64,000 nucleotides of DNA from Pseudomonas bijieensis. Its GTDB lineage: Bacteria; Pseudomonadota; Gammaproteobacteria; Pseudomonadales; Pseudomonadaceae. The position numbers were made by a program, and so were the translations under genes. The stretch's first letter is position 1, and the number at the start of each line of letters is the position of its first letter. Location: assembly GCF_013347965.1 (NCBI RefSeq), contig NZ_CP048810.1, forward strand, positions 3,162,001 to 3,226,000, given 5' to 3'. The notes under the pieces were generated by a model. It was not told the DNA's origin, searched no databases, and saw only the letters and a list, made by a program, of their open reading frames with translations. This document shows positions 1 through 10,785 of the stretch, one piece after another.

Positions 1-12
1 TGCGCCCGGCCT

Positions 13-66
13 AAAAAACCCCTCCAGTCCCGACTGAGTATCAGTTGGGGCTGGAGGGGTGTTTTC
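13..66. terminator. Bidirectional intrinsic terminator
   Basis: A 9-bp perfect stem (CCCCTCCAG at 19-27 and CTGGAGGGG at 51-59) is flanked by an A-run on its left and a T-rich tract (TGTTTTCTTT) on its right. It can therefore end transcription both of a plus-strand gene left of the window and of the minus-strand small gene that stops at 81. Confidence 0.8.
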
Positions 67-80
67 TTTAGGTCAGAAAT

Positions 81-332
81 CTACGTCTGGCTATCGCCCT
101 CTGCATCCTCATCGTCATCTGGCGTGTCGATTGGCGCACCATCATCGTCCTCGCCATCGTCCGAATCACCTGCGTCCGCATCGGTCGCGGCAAGCATCCA
201 CTCACCTTGCACCACCGAGCCACTCGACGCGTGCTGCTCGTGCTCATCGCATTCCGCCCACGCAGCCGTAGACCCCAGAGACAGCATCACCAGCACCTTC
301 AGCAAAAACATCATGCGTAGAAGCTTGTTCAT
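81..332 (-). CDS. Small acidic secreted protein, function unknown
   Basis: This 83-residue protein belongs to no family I recognise. It begins MNKLLRMMFLLKVLVML, a typical signal peptide ending near AWA, so the mature part of about 57 residues should be periplasmic or secreted. The mature region is very rich in Asp and Glu towards the C-terminus and has a single Cys just after the cleavage site, but no clear lipobox. The start at 332 was chosen over the upstream ATG at 380 because AAGGAA lies 7 bases before it and the signal peptide begins there. Acidity could mean cation binding, but that is inference only. Confidence 0.65.
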   Translation of the reverse strand: MNKLLRMMFLLKVLVMLSLGSTAAWAECDEHEQHASSGSVVQGEWMLAATDADAGDSDDGEDDDGAPIDTPDDDEDAEGDSQT

Positions 333-566
333 AGCCAATTCCTTCTTTTCCGGATAAAGCCGGGGCCTGACGGCGCTCAAGAAAATCTAGTTCTGAACAG
401 GCCGGTTCACCAGATAGGACGCTTAAGAACAACCAGAAATGCCGCTGCCCGACAGATTGGTTTCGAATAAGGGTTATCTCCAAACCTACTAACGCTCGTA
501 TGGGGGCAGGTTTGCTCTCACAAGGAGATCTGTGCCGAACACAAGTATTTGCCCATGAAGATCCAG

Positions 567-657
567 TGTGGGAGCGAGCCTGCTCGCGATGACGGCGGCA
601 CATCCGACATAGATGCTGACTGACCCACCGCTATCGCGAGCAAAGCTCGATCCCACA
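567..657. repeat. REPIN (paired inverted REP elements), partly degraded
   Basis: The left arm TGTGGGAGCGAGCCTGCTCG and an inverted right arm ATCGCGAGCAAAGCTCGATC flank a spacer of about 40 bases. The right arm has diverged from the copies at 10676, 12414 and 20186. These are non-autonomous REPINs known from fluorescent pseudomonads; no RAYT transposase gene is in the window. Confidence 0.8.
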
Positions 658-693
658 GTGAGTTATTTATGTTCAGGACATGGGACAAGCCAT

Positions 694-727
694 AAAAAAC
701 CCCCGCTGTTTTCACAACGGGGGTTTT
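694..727 (-). terminator. Terminator of prfC
   Basis: The A-run followed by CCCCCG, a short loop containing TTTTCACAA, then CGGGGG and TTTT forms a hairpin with U-tracts in both orientations. It sits 18 bases beyond the prfC stop codon. Confidence 0.8.
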
Positions 728-744
728 GATTTGCAGCTCAGCGT

Positions 745-2328
<1,584 letters not shown>

Positions 2329-2658
2329 GGGAAATCGCCTGGCAGGTGATTCAAAAAAGGGCGGCGATTATAGCTCAACTTGCGCCAGGAACCGAACCGT
2401 TGAGCACATCCAGGGTGGCCAGATCTTCCCTGGCATGGGAACCTTTTGCCGCGTGGAGGCGTCCACCCCCCTGTTACGGCTATTCGTCAGGGTCTGAAAA
2501 ATCAGCAAGTTAGCCTGACGAGGCTGCGCTCATGGCTCGATTTGGCGGCCGTTTACCGGCATCCAAAGAGCTGCTTCTCGCGAACGTTTTCCCGGCAACC
2601 AGTGATGGTTCGCCGCCCGGGAAAGCGTGCGCCGACTGAAAGACAAAGGAGTCCGCCT
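2329..2658. other. Divergent intergenic region, prfC / osmoprotectant transporter
   Basis: This 330-base gap must hold the promoters of prfC (minus) and of the transporter operon (plus). An inverted repeat CGTCAGG...CCTGACG spans 2485-2520. The open frame that runs in from 2446 has no protein-like features and is not called as a gene. I could not identify -35/-10 boxes with confidence. Confidence 0.4.
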
Positions 2659-3375
2659 GTGGCTATCCGCTATGGCAAAGGGCTTATCGGGGGGGCGGTC
2701 GTCGTCGCGCTCCTGGCCCTGTTGGTCCACTGGATCGGCATCGATACGATCCAACGCTACCAAGACGATCTGCTGTTTTACCTGCAAGCGCACCTGATGC
2801 TTGTATTGGCCTCCATGCTGGCGGCCCTGATTGTCGGCATCCCCGCCGGCATCGCCTTAAGCCGCCCCAGCCTGGTCGGGCGCGCCGAACGCTTCATGCA
2901 AGTGTTCAACATCGGTAACACCGTACCGCCCCTGGCCGTACTGGCCATCGCCCTGGGCATCCTGGGCATCGGCAGCGGGCCCGCCATCTTCGCCCTGTTC
3001 CTCGCCTCGTTGCTGCCCATCGTGCGCAACACCTATGAAGGCCTGAAGAATGTCCAGGGCTCCCTCAAGGAAGCCGCCGTCGGCATCGGCATGACCCCGC
3101 GCCAAGTGCTGTGGAAAGTCGAGTTGCCCAATGCCGTGCCGATCATCATCGGCGGCGTGCGCGTGGCCCTGGCGATCAACGTCGGCACCGCGCCCCTGGC
3201 GTTCCTGATCGGCGCCAACAGCCTCGGCAGCCTGATCTTCCCCGGCATTGCCTTGAACAACCAGCCGCAGTTGCTGCTCGGCGCGGCCTGCACCGCCCTG
3301 CTGGCGTTGCTGCTCGACGGCCTGGTGACACTGGCCAGCCGTCTCTGGCTGGAACGCGGTCTGCGCCCGTCATAA
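2659..3375 (+). CDS. Osmoprotectant (betaine/choline/carnitine-type) ABC transporter, permease 1
   Basis: This is a BPD-family inner-membrane permease of the OpuB/OpuC/Yeh type with about 238 residues and five or six hydrophobic segments. The EAA loop appears as EAAVGIGMTPRQVLWKVELP. I chose the GTG at 2659 because AAAGGAG lies 8 bases upstream and the protein then begins VAIRYGKGLIGGAV, in line with family length. The reading frame is open back to 2446, but that extension is Arg/Pro-rich and non-membrane. It is first in a four-gene plus-strand operon, 25 bases before the binding-protein gene. Substrate is inferred from family only. Confidence 0.9.
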   Translation: MAIRYGKGLIGGAVVVALLALLVHWIGIDTIQRYQDDLLFYLQAHLMLVLASMLAALIVGIPAGIALSRPSLVGRAERFMQVFNIGNTVPPLAVLAIALGILGIGSGPAIFALFLASLLPIVRNTYEGLKNVQGSLKEAAVGIGMTPRQVLWKVELPNAVPIIIGGVRVALAINVGTAPLAFLIGANSLGSLIFPGIALNNQPQLLLGAACTALLALLLDGLVTLASRLWLERGLRPS

Positions 3376-3400
3376 GCCAGGCCGGATAAAGGAAATCGTT

Positions 3401-4303
3401 ATGAAGAAGTTGAGCTTGATACTGGGCTGTGTCCTGCTGTTCGCAGGATTGGCCCAAGCCGCTGAAAAACCCCTGATCCGCCTCGGCGCCCGGGTGTTCA
3501 CCGAACAGACACTGCTGGCGGAAATCACCGCGCAATACCTGCGCAGCAAGGGCTACGACGCACAGATCACCGGTGGCCTGGGCAGTAACCTGGCCCGCAG
3601 CGCCCATGAAACCGGGCAATTGGACCTGCTGTGGGAATACACCGGCGTGTCGCTGGTGGCCTACAACCACGTCACCGAGAAACTCGACAGCGCTCAGTCC
3701 TACGCCCGAGTGAAGGAACTCGACGCGAAAAAAGGCCTGGCCTGGCTGGCGCCGTCGAAGTTCAGCAACACCTACGCCCTGGCCCTGCCGGAAAAAATCG
3801 CCCGCCAATACCCGCAGATCAACAGCATCAGCCAGTTGAACACGGTGTTGCAGGCCGAAGCCGATGACAATCACCTGGTAGCCCTGGACACCGAGTTCGC
3901 CAACCGCTCCGACGGCCTGGCGGGCATGGTCGAGCAGTACGGCATGAACCTGACCCGCAAGAATATCCGGCAGATGGACGCGGGCCTGGTCTACACCGCC
4001 TTGCGCAACGGCCAGGTATTCGCCGGGCTGGTGTACACCACCGACGGTCGGCTGAACGCGTTCAAGCTGAAATTGCTGGAAGACGACAAGCATTACTTCC
4101 CCGACTACACCGCCGCGCCAGTGGTGCGCCAGGCGTTCCTCGACGCCCATCCGCAACTGGCCGCACAGCTCAAGCCTCTGGCCGAACTGTTCGACGATGC
4201 AACCATGCGCCAGCTCAACGCCCGCGTGGACGTCAACCACGAAAGCCCTTCCACCGTTGCCGCCGATTTCCTGCGCCAGCATTCCCTGCTCTCAACCCAA
4301 TGA
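3401..4303 (+). CDS. Osmoprotectant ABC transporter, periplasmic substrate-binding protein
   Basis: The 300-residue protein has a Sec signal peptide (MKKLSLILGCVLLFAGLAQA, cleavage after residue 20) and an OpuAC/OsmF-type substrate-binding fold. The recognisable N-terminal stretch is IRLGARVFTEQTLLAEITAQY, the family's beta-strand and helix after the signal, followed by GLGSN and LLWEYTG. It should deliver betaine-, choline- or carnitine-like solutes to the flanking permeases. AAGGAA precedes the ATG. It lies between the two permease genes, an order similar to the Yeh/OsmF and OpuC loci. Confidence 0.92.
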   Translation: MKKLSLILGCVLLFAGLAQAAEKPLIRLGARVFTEQTLLAEITAQYLRSKGYDAQITGGLGSNLARSAHETGQLDLLWEYTGVSLVAYNHVTEKLDSAQSYARVKELDAKKGLAWLAPSKFSNTYALALPEKIARQYPQINSISQLNTVLQAEADDNHLVALDTEFANRSDGLAGMVEQYGMNLTRKNIRQMDAGLVYTALRNGQVFAGLVYTTDGRLNAFKLKLLEDDKHYFPDYTAAPVVRQAFLDAHPQLAAQLKPLAELFDDATMRQLNARVDVNHESPSTVAADFLRQHSLLSTQ

Positions 4304-4318
4304 CCTGGAGGAAAAGCC

Positions 4319-4972
4319 ATGGATTTTCTTGACGCCTTTTCCCATCTGGACTGGCCGCTGGTGCTGCACCTGACTTGGCAGCACATCACCCTGGTGGGCA
4401 TCGCCGTGACCCTGGCGATTGTCGTCGGCGTGCCGCTGGGCATCTTCATGACCCGCTTTCCGGCGCTCGCCGGCCCATTGCAGGCCAGCGCCACGGTGCT
4501 GCTGACGATTCCGTCGATTGCCCTGTTCGGCCTGTTGCTGCCGTTCTATTCCAAATTCGGCCAGGGCCTGGGGCCGATGCCGGCGATCACCGCCGTGTTC
4601 CTCTATTCCCTGCTGCCAATCATGCGCAACACCTACCTGGCCCTCACCGGCGTCGAACCGGGCATCCGTGAAGCCGCCCGCGGCATTGGCATGACTTTCG
4701 GCCAGCGCCTGCGCATGGTCGAACTGCCCATCGCCGTGCCGGTGATCCTCGCCGGCGTGCGCACCGCCGTGGTCATGAACATCGGTGTCATGACCATCGC
4801 CGCCACCATCGGTGCCGGTGGCCTGGGCGTACTCATCCTCGCTTCCATCAGCCGCAGCGACATGTCGATGCTGATCGTCGGCGCCGTGCTGGTCAGTCTC
4901 CTGGCCATCTTCGCCGACCTGCTTCTGCAATGGCTGCAACGCTCGCTGACCCCAAAAGGACTATTGAAATGA
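4319..4972 (+). CDS. Osmoprotectant ABC transporter, permease 2
   Basis: This second BPD permease has 217 residues. Its EAA loop is EAARGIGMTFGQRLRMVELP, closely parallel to permease 1, and it has five or six hydrophobic helices. GGAGG stands about 10 bases before the ATG. It overlaps the ATPase gene by four bases (ATGA at 4969-4972), which implies translational coupling. With permease 1 it would form the heterodimeric membrane channel of the importer. Confidence 0.92.
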   Translation: MDFLDAFSHLDWPLVLHLTWQHITLVGIAVTLAIVVGVPLGIFMTRFPALAGPLQASATVLLTIPSIALFGLLLPFYSKFGQGLGPMPAITAVFLYSLLPIMRNTYLALTGVEPGIREAARGIGMTFGQRLRMVELPIAVPVILAGVRTAVVMNIGVMTIAATIGAGGLGVLILASISRSDMSMLIVGAVLVSLLAIFADLLLQWLQRSLTPKGLLK

Positions 4973-6127
4973 TCGAACTTCAAAACCTCAGCAAAACCTT
5001 CAAGAGCAACGGCAAAGACGTCAAGGCCGTGGACTCGGTGAACCTGATCGTCAACGAAGGCGAGATCTGCGTGTTCCTCGGGCCGTCGGGCTGTGGCAAA
5101 AGCACCACGCTGAAAATGATTAATCGCCTGATCCCGCCCACCTCAGGCAAGGTGTTGATCAATGGCGAGGACACCACCGGCCTGGACGAAGTGACCCTGC
5201 GTCGCAACATCGGCTACGTGATCCAGCAGATCGGCCTGTTCCCGAACATGACCATCGAGGAGAACATCACCGTGGTCCCGCGCCTGCTCGGCTGGGACAA
5301 GCAGAAATGCCACGACCGTGCCCGCGAATTGATGAGCATGATCAAGCTTGAACCCAAGCAGTACCTGCATCGCTACCCCCGTGAACTGTCGGGCGGCCAG
5401 CAGCAACGGATCGGCGTGATCCGCGCCCTGGCGGCCGATGCGCCACTGCTGCTGATGGACGAACCCTTCGGCGCGGTGGACCCGATCAACCGCGAGATGA
5501 TCCAGAACGAGTTTTTCGAGATGCAACGGGCGCTGAACAAGACCGTGATCATGGTCAGCCACGACATCGACGAAGCCATCAAGCTGGGGGACAAGATCGC
5601 GATCTTCCGCGCCGGCAAGCTGGTCCAGTGCGATCACCCGGACACCCTGCTGGCGCATCCTGCCGATGAGTTCGTCAGCAACTTCGTCGGCCAGGACAGC
5701 ACCCTCAAGCGCCTGTTGCTGGTCAAGGCCGAGGACGCGGCGGACAACGCTCCGTCGGTCAGCCCCGAGACGCCGGTGAATGAGGCCCTGGAGCTGATGG
5801 ACGAACATGACCGCCGCTACGTGGTGGTCACCTGTGCCGAGAACAAGGCCCTGGGCTATGTCCGCCGTCGCGACCTGTACCGCCAGGCCGGCACGTGCGG
5901 CCAATACCTGCGCGAATTCAACGCCACCGCCGCCTACGACGAACACCTGCGGATCCTGTTGTCGCGCATGTACGAGTTCAACCGGTCGTGGCTGCCGGTG
6001 ATGGACGCCGAGCGGGTGTTCCTCGGTGAAGTGACCCAGGAATCGATTGCCGAGTACCTGAGCTCCGGTAAATCCCGTGGGGGGCAAGACCAGCATTGTT
6101 TCGCCGGCCGAGACAGCGTTGGTCTGA
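4969..6127 (+). CDS. Osmoprotectant ABC transporter, ATP-binding subunit with CBS domains (apparent frameshift)
   Basis: This ProV/OpuCA-type ATPase energises the importer. Walker A is GPSGCGKST (residues 38-46), the ABC signature LSGGQQQR begins at 140, and Walker B is LLLMDEP from 160. Two CBS domains follow residue 260 and usually sense ionic strength. As written, the frame continues to 6333 (454 residues), and its last 80 or so residues are translated from a REPIN. Removing one G from the six at 6079-6084 gives a short natural-looking tail (SRGGKTSIVSPAETALV) and a stop at 6125-6127, about 385 residues in total. I therefore end the feature there. The start overlaps permease 2. Confidence 0.85.
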
Positions 6128-6156
6128 TCAGGCACCGCAGGCTTTGTGGCGAGGTT

Positions 6157-6256
6157 TTTGTGGCGAGGGAGCTTGCTCCCGCTGGGTCGCGAAGCGGCCC
6201 CCAAAAAAGCGATGAGCGCTTCGCACTCAAGCGGGAGCAAGCTCCCTCGCCACAAA
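6157..6256. repeat. REPIN (GTGGCGAGGGAGC type)
   Basis: Arms TTTGTGGCGAGGGAGCTTGC and the inverse complement GCAAGCTCCCTCGCCACAAA flank a spacer with its own small inverted repeat. This arm sequence differs from the GTGGGAGCGAGCC type found elsewhere in the window. It lies immediately after the frame-corrected end of the ATPase gene and is read through by the uncorrected frame. Confidence 0.8.
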
Positions 6257-6333
6257 GCCCCCCCCCATTGAATAGCCTCAATAAACCTATTGAGGGGAAC
6301 ATCAATCTGTCACGCCGGTCGGTTACATCATGA

Positions 6334-6627
6334 GCTGTCGCGGGCCGCACGACGGATGTGTGCAAAAACGCGACATTTTTAGTTGATCTCAGGCCCCCTC
6401 ACGCCCTAAAGTTCGCGCCGAACGTCCATGCTGGAAACGATCCATCCGGCTCAAGTACTGACGACGAGACAGCAAGGCCAAGGGAATCATGCATCCCATG
6501 GCCTTTTTGCTTTCGGCGACATGCCTTGGGAAGTAGGCGAACCAAAGTGGGGATACGGAGGACGTTCACGAGGGCTGCTTGCCCTCACACCCATTGATCC
6601 TGATGTTTGCCAGTAGGAGTCCCAAGT
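6334..6627 (+). promoter_or_regulatory. speC 5' leader with hairpin and candidate leader ORF
   Basis: The region holds a terminator-like hairpin (AGCAAGGCCA at 6471-6480 against TGGCCTTTTTGCT ending near 6511, T5 in the descending arm). After it comes a 31-codon open frame starting ATG at 6521 (MPWEVGEPKW...DPDVCQ) that stops at 6614-6616, on the edge of the speC ribosome binding site (AGGAG, 6616-6620). The hairpin may simply end the transporter operon. The leader ORF is a hypothesis; its own ribosome binding site is weak. Confidence 0.4.
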
Positions 6628-7791
6628 ATGTCGATCCAGGTCGAAGATTATTTCGCGCGCGAAACCTTCCAGAAAATGAAGGCGTTCGCCGACAAGCAGG
6701 AAACCCCGTTCGTGGTGATCGACACCGCGATGATCGCCCAGGCCTATGACGACCTGCGCGCCGGTTTCGAATTCGCCAAGGTTTACTACGCCGTCAAGGC
6801 CAACCCGGCGGTGGAAATCATCGACCTGCTCAAGGATAAAGGCTCGAACTTCGACATCGCCTCGATCTACGAGCTGGACAAGGTCATGAGCCGCGGCGTG
6901 GGCCCGGATCAGATCAGCTATGGCAACACCATCAAGAAATCCCGCGACATTCGCTACTTCTACGAGAAGGGCGTGCGCCTGTACGCCACCGACTCCGAAG
7001 CCGACCTGCGCAACATCGCCAAGGCTGCGCCGGGCTCGAAAGTCTATGTGCGCATTCTCACCGAAGGCTCGACCACCGCTGACTGGCCGTTGTCGCGCAA
7101 GTTCGGCTGCCAGACCGACATGGCCATGGACCTGCTGATCCTGGCTCGCGACCTGGGCCTGGTGCCGTATGGCATTTCGTTCCACGTTGGCTCGCAACAG
7201 CGCGACATCAGCGTCTGGGACGCAGCCATCGCCAAGGTCAAGGTGATCTTCGAGCGTTTGAAAGAAGAAGACGGCATCGTCCTGAAGCTGATCAACATGG
7301 GTGGCGGCTTCCCGGCCAACTACATCACCCGCACCAACAGCCTGGAAACCTACGCCGAGGAGATCATCCGCTTCCTCAAGGAAGACTTCGGCGACGACCT
7401 GCCGGAAATCATCCTGGAGCCGGGCCGTTCGTTGATCGCCAACGCCGGTATCCTGGTCAGCGAAGTGGTGCTGGTGGCGCGCAAGTCCCGTACCGCCGTC
7501 GAGCGTTGGGTATACACCGATGTGGGCAAGTTCTCCGGCCTGATCGAAACCATGGACGAAGCCATCAAGTTCCCGATCTGGACCGAGAAAAAAGGCGAGA
7601 TGGAAGAAGTGGTCATCGCCGGCCCGACCTGCGACAGCGCCGACATCATGTACGAAAACTACAAGTACGGTTTGCCGCTGAACCTGGCCATCGGTGACCG
7701 CCTGTACTGGCTGTCGACCGGTGCCTACACCACCAGTTACAGCGCGGTGGAATTCAATGGCTTCCCGCCGCTGAAGTCGTTCTACGTATAA
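6628..7791 (+). CDS. speC: Lysine/ornithine decarboxylase (fold III, PLP-dependent)
   Basis: It decarboxylates ornithine (and, in related enzymes, lysine) to putrescine or cadaverine in polyamine synthesis. The 387-residue length matches the Pseudomonas enzyme of the alanine-racemase-fold group rather than the large E. coli SpeC. The PLP lysine is Lys57 in YYAVKANP. GGGFP near residue 230 and EPGRS near 270 bind cofactor phosphate, and GPTCDSAD carries the catalytic Cys. The start was set at 6628 (MSIQVEDYF) because of AGGAG 7-12 bases upstream. A strong terminator follows. Confidence 0.95.
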   Translation: MSIQVEDYFARETFQKMKAFADKQETPFVVIDTAMIAQAYDDLRAGFEFAKVYYAVKANPAVEIIDLLKDKGSNFDIASIYELDKVMSRGVGPDQISYGNTIKKSRDIRYFYEKGVRLYATDSEADLRNIAKAAPGSKVYVRILTEGSTTADWPLSRKFGCQTDMAMDLLILARDLGLVPYGISFHVGSQQRDISVWDAAIAKVKVIFERLKEEDGIVLKLINMGGGFPANYITRTNSLETYAEEIIRFLKEDFGDDLPEIILEPGRSLIANAGILVSEVVLVARKSRTAVERWVYTDVGKFSGLIETMDEAIKFPIWTEKKGEMEEVVIAGPTCDSADIMYENYKYGLPLNLAIGDRLYWLSTGAYTTSYSAVEFNGFPPLKSFYV

Positions 7792-7812
7792 CGCGCTGAT
7801 CGCCGGCCCCGA

Positions 7813-7841
7813 AAGCCCGTGACTGTGTCACGGGCTTTTTT
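7813..7841 (+). terminator. Terminator of speC
   Basis: AAGCCCGTGA and TCACGGGCTT form a near-perfect stem around a CTGTG loop, followed directly by a T-run. It lies 22 bases after the speC stop codon. Confidence 0.9.
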
Positions 7842-7922
7842 GTGGGAGCAAGACTTGCCCGCGATGGAAGCGGTTTTCCAGAAGTCGAGGCGCCTGTTTC
7901 GCGAGCAAGCTTTGCTCCCACA
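7841..7922. repeat. REPIN (variant arms)
   Basis: TGTGGGAGCAAGACTTGCCC on the left and GCGAGCAAGCTTTGCTCCCA on the right form imperfect inverted arms. It abuts the speC terminator T-run. Confidence 0.7.
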
Positions 7923-8055
7923 GTCCAGCGGGGCGATGCGACGTTTCGATAGATCTCCTCGCCACAAGGAGGTGTTCGATACATCATCCGATTAGACAAT
8001 CGGCCACAAAAATAGCCCCGTTCATCCCCATAGAGCATGGCTTTTATGTGTGTTT

Positions 8056-8074
8056 ATTAATGATTCTCGATAAC
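8056..8074. promoter_or_regulatory. Candidate Fur box
   Basis: The sequence ATTAATGATTCTCGATAAC matches 12 of 19 positions of the classical Fur consensus and lies 43-61 bases before the chosen GTG start of the PepSY flavoprotein. Iron regulation would fit the family, whose members sit next to iron-uptake genes in pseudomonads. Footprinting would be needed to prove it. Confidence 0.45.
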
Positions 8075-8116
8075 ATGCGCGCCGTGATGAACAGTAATGA
8101 CTCAAAGGCGGGCGAC

Positions 8117-10643
8117 GTGTTGAAGAAAACCCTGTTCCAGTTGCACTGGTTTTTCGGCATCAGTGCCGGGCTGGTCCTGGCGTTGATGGGCGTTACCGGG
8201 GCGGCGGTGTCGTTTCAGGATGAAATCCTGCGAGCCTTGAATCCGCAGGTACTGACGGTCGAGAAGCAACCGGCCGGCGTCCTGCCGCCCGCCGAACTGG
8301 TGGAACAGATCGAGGCCGTCACCGGCAAGACCGTCGCCATGCTCTGGGTCGAGACTGACAGCGGCAACGCCGCGCGGGTGATCTTCGCGGCACCGCCTGG
8401 GGAAAAGCGCGGGCCAATGCGCTATTTCAATCCGTACAACGCTCAGTTCATGGGTGATGTGGTGGGTCAGGATTTCTTCGGCCTGCTGCTCAGGCTGCAC
8501 CGCGTCCTGACCCTGGATGACGTGGGCCGGCAAATCACCGGTGCCTGCACGTTGATCCTGGTGTTTTTCTGCCTGTCCGGGCTGTACTTGCGTTGGCCGC
8601 GCCAATGGAAAAGCTGGCGCGCCTGGCTGACCCTCGACTGGGGGAAAAAAGGTCGTAGCTTCAATTGGGATCTGCACTCGGTGGCAGGCACCTGGTGCCT
8701 GCTGTTCTACCTGCTGGCGGCACTGACCGGGCTGACCTGGTCCTACGAGTGGTACAACAAAGGCGTGACCCGCCTGCTCTCCGATTCCCCCAAAGAGGAG
8801 CGGGTGCGCAATCGCGGCCCGGCGCCAAGCGGCCCACTGCCCGTGGCCGATTACCGGGCGATGTGGAGCAGCATCTACAGCGCCGCCGGCCCGGGTTTGT
8901 CCGCCTATAACGTGCGCATGCCGCCCGTGGCCGGGCAGCCGGCCACCGTGTTCTACTTGCTGAAAAACTCGCCCCATGACCGAGCACTGAACCAGCTCAC
9001 CCTCGACCCGACCACCGGCGTTGTCAGCCAACACAGCCGCTACAGCGACAAGAGCCTCAAGGCGCAATTGCTGACCAGTGTCTATGCCCTGCATGTCGGC
9101 AGTTACTTCGGCCTGGTCGGGCGGATCCTGGTGACCGTCGCCGCGCTGACCATGCCGCTGTTCTTCATCACCGGCTGGTTGTTGTACCTGGACCGTCGCC
9201 GCAAGAAACGCCAAGTCCGGCAAGCCCGCCAGGCACTCATCGCGCCCCCCGACCATGCACCGGCCTGGTTGATCGGCTTCGCCAGCCAAAGCGGTTTCGC
9301 CGAGCGCCTGGCCTGGCAGACCGCCGGCCAACTCCAGGCGGCCGGCCTGCCGGTGAAGGTCCAGCCGCTGGCTGATGTTCGTGAGCAGGACTTGAACGAC
9401 ACCACCCACGCGCTGTTTGTCGTCAGCACTTTTGGCGACGGCGAAGGGCCGGACAGTGCCCGCGGTTTCGAACGCAAGGTGCTGGGCCAGGCCTTGAGCC
9501 TGGAGCGCCTGCAATATTCGGTGCTGGGCCTGGGCGACCGGCAATATGAACACTTCTGTGGTTTCGCCCGACGCCTGCACGCCTGGCTGGCGGAACACGG
9601 CGGCAAGACCCTGTTCGCGCCGGTGGAAGTCGACAGCGGCGACCCTTACGCCCTGCGCCACTGGCAACAACAACTGGCCGAACTGACCGGCCAGGCGCCA
9701 GTGGACACCTGGCAGGCACCCAGCTTCGAAAACTGGACCCTCAGCCAACGCACCCTGCTCAACCCCGCCAGCAGCGGCTCGGGCGTGTACCTGCTGGGCC
9801 TCACCGCCCCCGGCCCGAGCAGTTGGCTGGCCGGTGACCTGGTGGAAATCCTGCCGCGCAATGACCTGTGGGCCATCGAGCATTTCCTCGACGGGCTCGG
9901 CCTCTCCGGCCACGCACGCGTGCAAGTCGATGGCCTGGCCCAGAGCCTCGTTCAGGCGCTGGCGACCCGCCAACTGCCGGAGAACCGCTCCCATCTGGTT
10001 GGCCTGCATGCCCAGGCACTGGTGGATGCGCTGGCGCCGCTGGCAATGCGCGAGTATTCCATCGCCTCGATCCCGGCCGACGGAGTGCTGGAGCTGATCG
10101 TACGCCAGGAGCGCCATGCCGACGGCAGCCTGGGCGTCGGTTCCGGCTGGCTGACCGAACACGCACCGCTGGGCAGCGCCATCAGCCTGCGGCTGCGTCG
10201 CAACAGTAGCTTCCATCTGCCGGCCCACGGCGTGCCGATGATCCTGCTGGGCAACGGCACCGGCCTGGCCGGCCTGCGCAGCCTGCTCAAGGCCCGCGTC
10301 GCCGAAGGCATGCAGCGCAACTGGTTGCTGTTCGGCGAACGCAACCGCGAACACGACTTCCACTGCCGCGACGAACTGCAGGAATGGGTGACTTCCGGCG
10401 ACCTGGAACGCCTGGACCTGGCGTTCTCCCCGGGATCAGCAACAGAAAATCTACGTCCAGGATCGCCTGCTGGAATCGGCCGCACTGCTCAAGCAATGGC
10501 TGGCCGACGGTGCGGTGATCTATGTCTGCGGCAGCTTGCAGGGCATGGCGTCAGGGGTGGATCACGTGCTCAACATGGTGCTGGGGCGCGAGGAAGTGGA
10601 GCGGCTGATCGAGCAGGGGCGGTATCGGCGGGATGTCTACTGA
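8117..10643 (+). CDS. PepSY-domain membrane flavoprotein with flavodoxin and CysJ-like reductase domains (apparent frameshift)
   Basis: The N-terminal third is a PepSY-associated membrane region with helices near the start ([20 protein letters not shown]) and further ones to about residue 380. A flavodoxin domain ([18 protein letters not shown]) follows, then an FAD/NADPH reductase domain ending [14 protein letters not shown]. It probably moves electrons across the inner membrane, plausibly for ferric-siderophore reduction; PiuB-like relatives are known. As written the frame shifts at 10428-10431 (CCCC); removing one C restores a normal reductase C-terminus ([14 protein letters not shown]... 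to ...YRRDVY) and a stop at 10641. GTG 8117 was chosen for AAAGG 8 bases upstream and for homology-like [11 protein letters not shown]. Confidence 0.82.
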
Positions 10644-10675
10644 CCGCCCCTCATCCACAGCCACACACCATCCCC

Positions 10676-10764
10676 TGTGGGAGCGAGCCTGCTCGCGATA
10701 GCGGAGTATCAGACAGCCTATGTGTCGGCTGACAAACCGCATCGCGAGCAGGCTCGCTCCCACA
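10676..10764. repeat. REPIN (GTGGGAGCGAGCC type)
   Basis: The near-perfect arms TGTGGGAGCGAGCCTGCTCG and CGAGCAGGCTCGCTCCCACA enclose about 45 bases. It lies between the converging 3' ends of the PepSY flavoprotein and phoD. Confidence 0.9.
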
Positions 10765-10785
10765 GAAGATAACTACAGCCAATCA

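Larger units (their letters stand above)
333..744. other. Intergenic region without a gene
   Basis: This stretch separates the small secreted protein gene from prfC. It contains the REPIN at 567-657 and the prfC terminator at 694-727. The remainder (333-566) is presumably the promoter region of the small protein gene; I see no convincing gene there. Confidence 0.6.

Noticed and set aside
2446..2658. N-terminal 71-residue extension of permease 1
   Set aside because: Arg/Pro-rich, not membrane-like, and a good ribosome site precedes the GTG at 2659.
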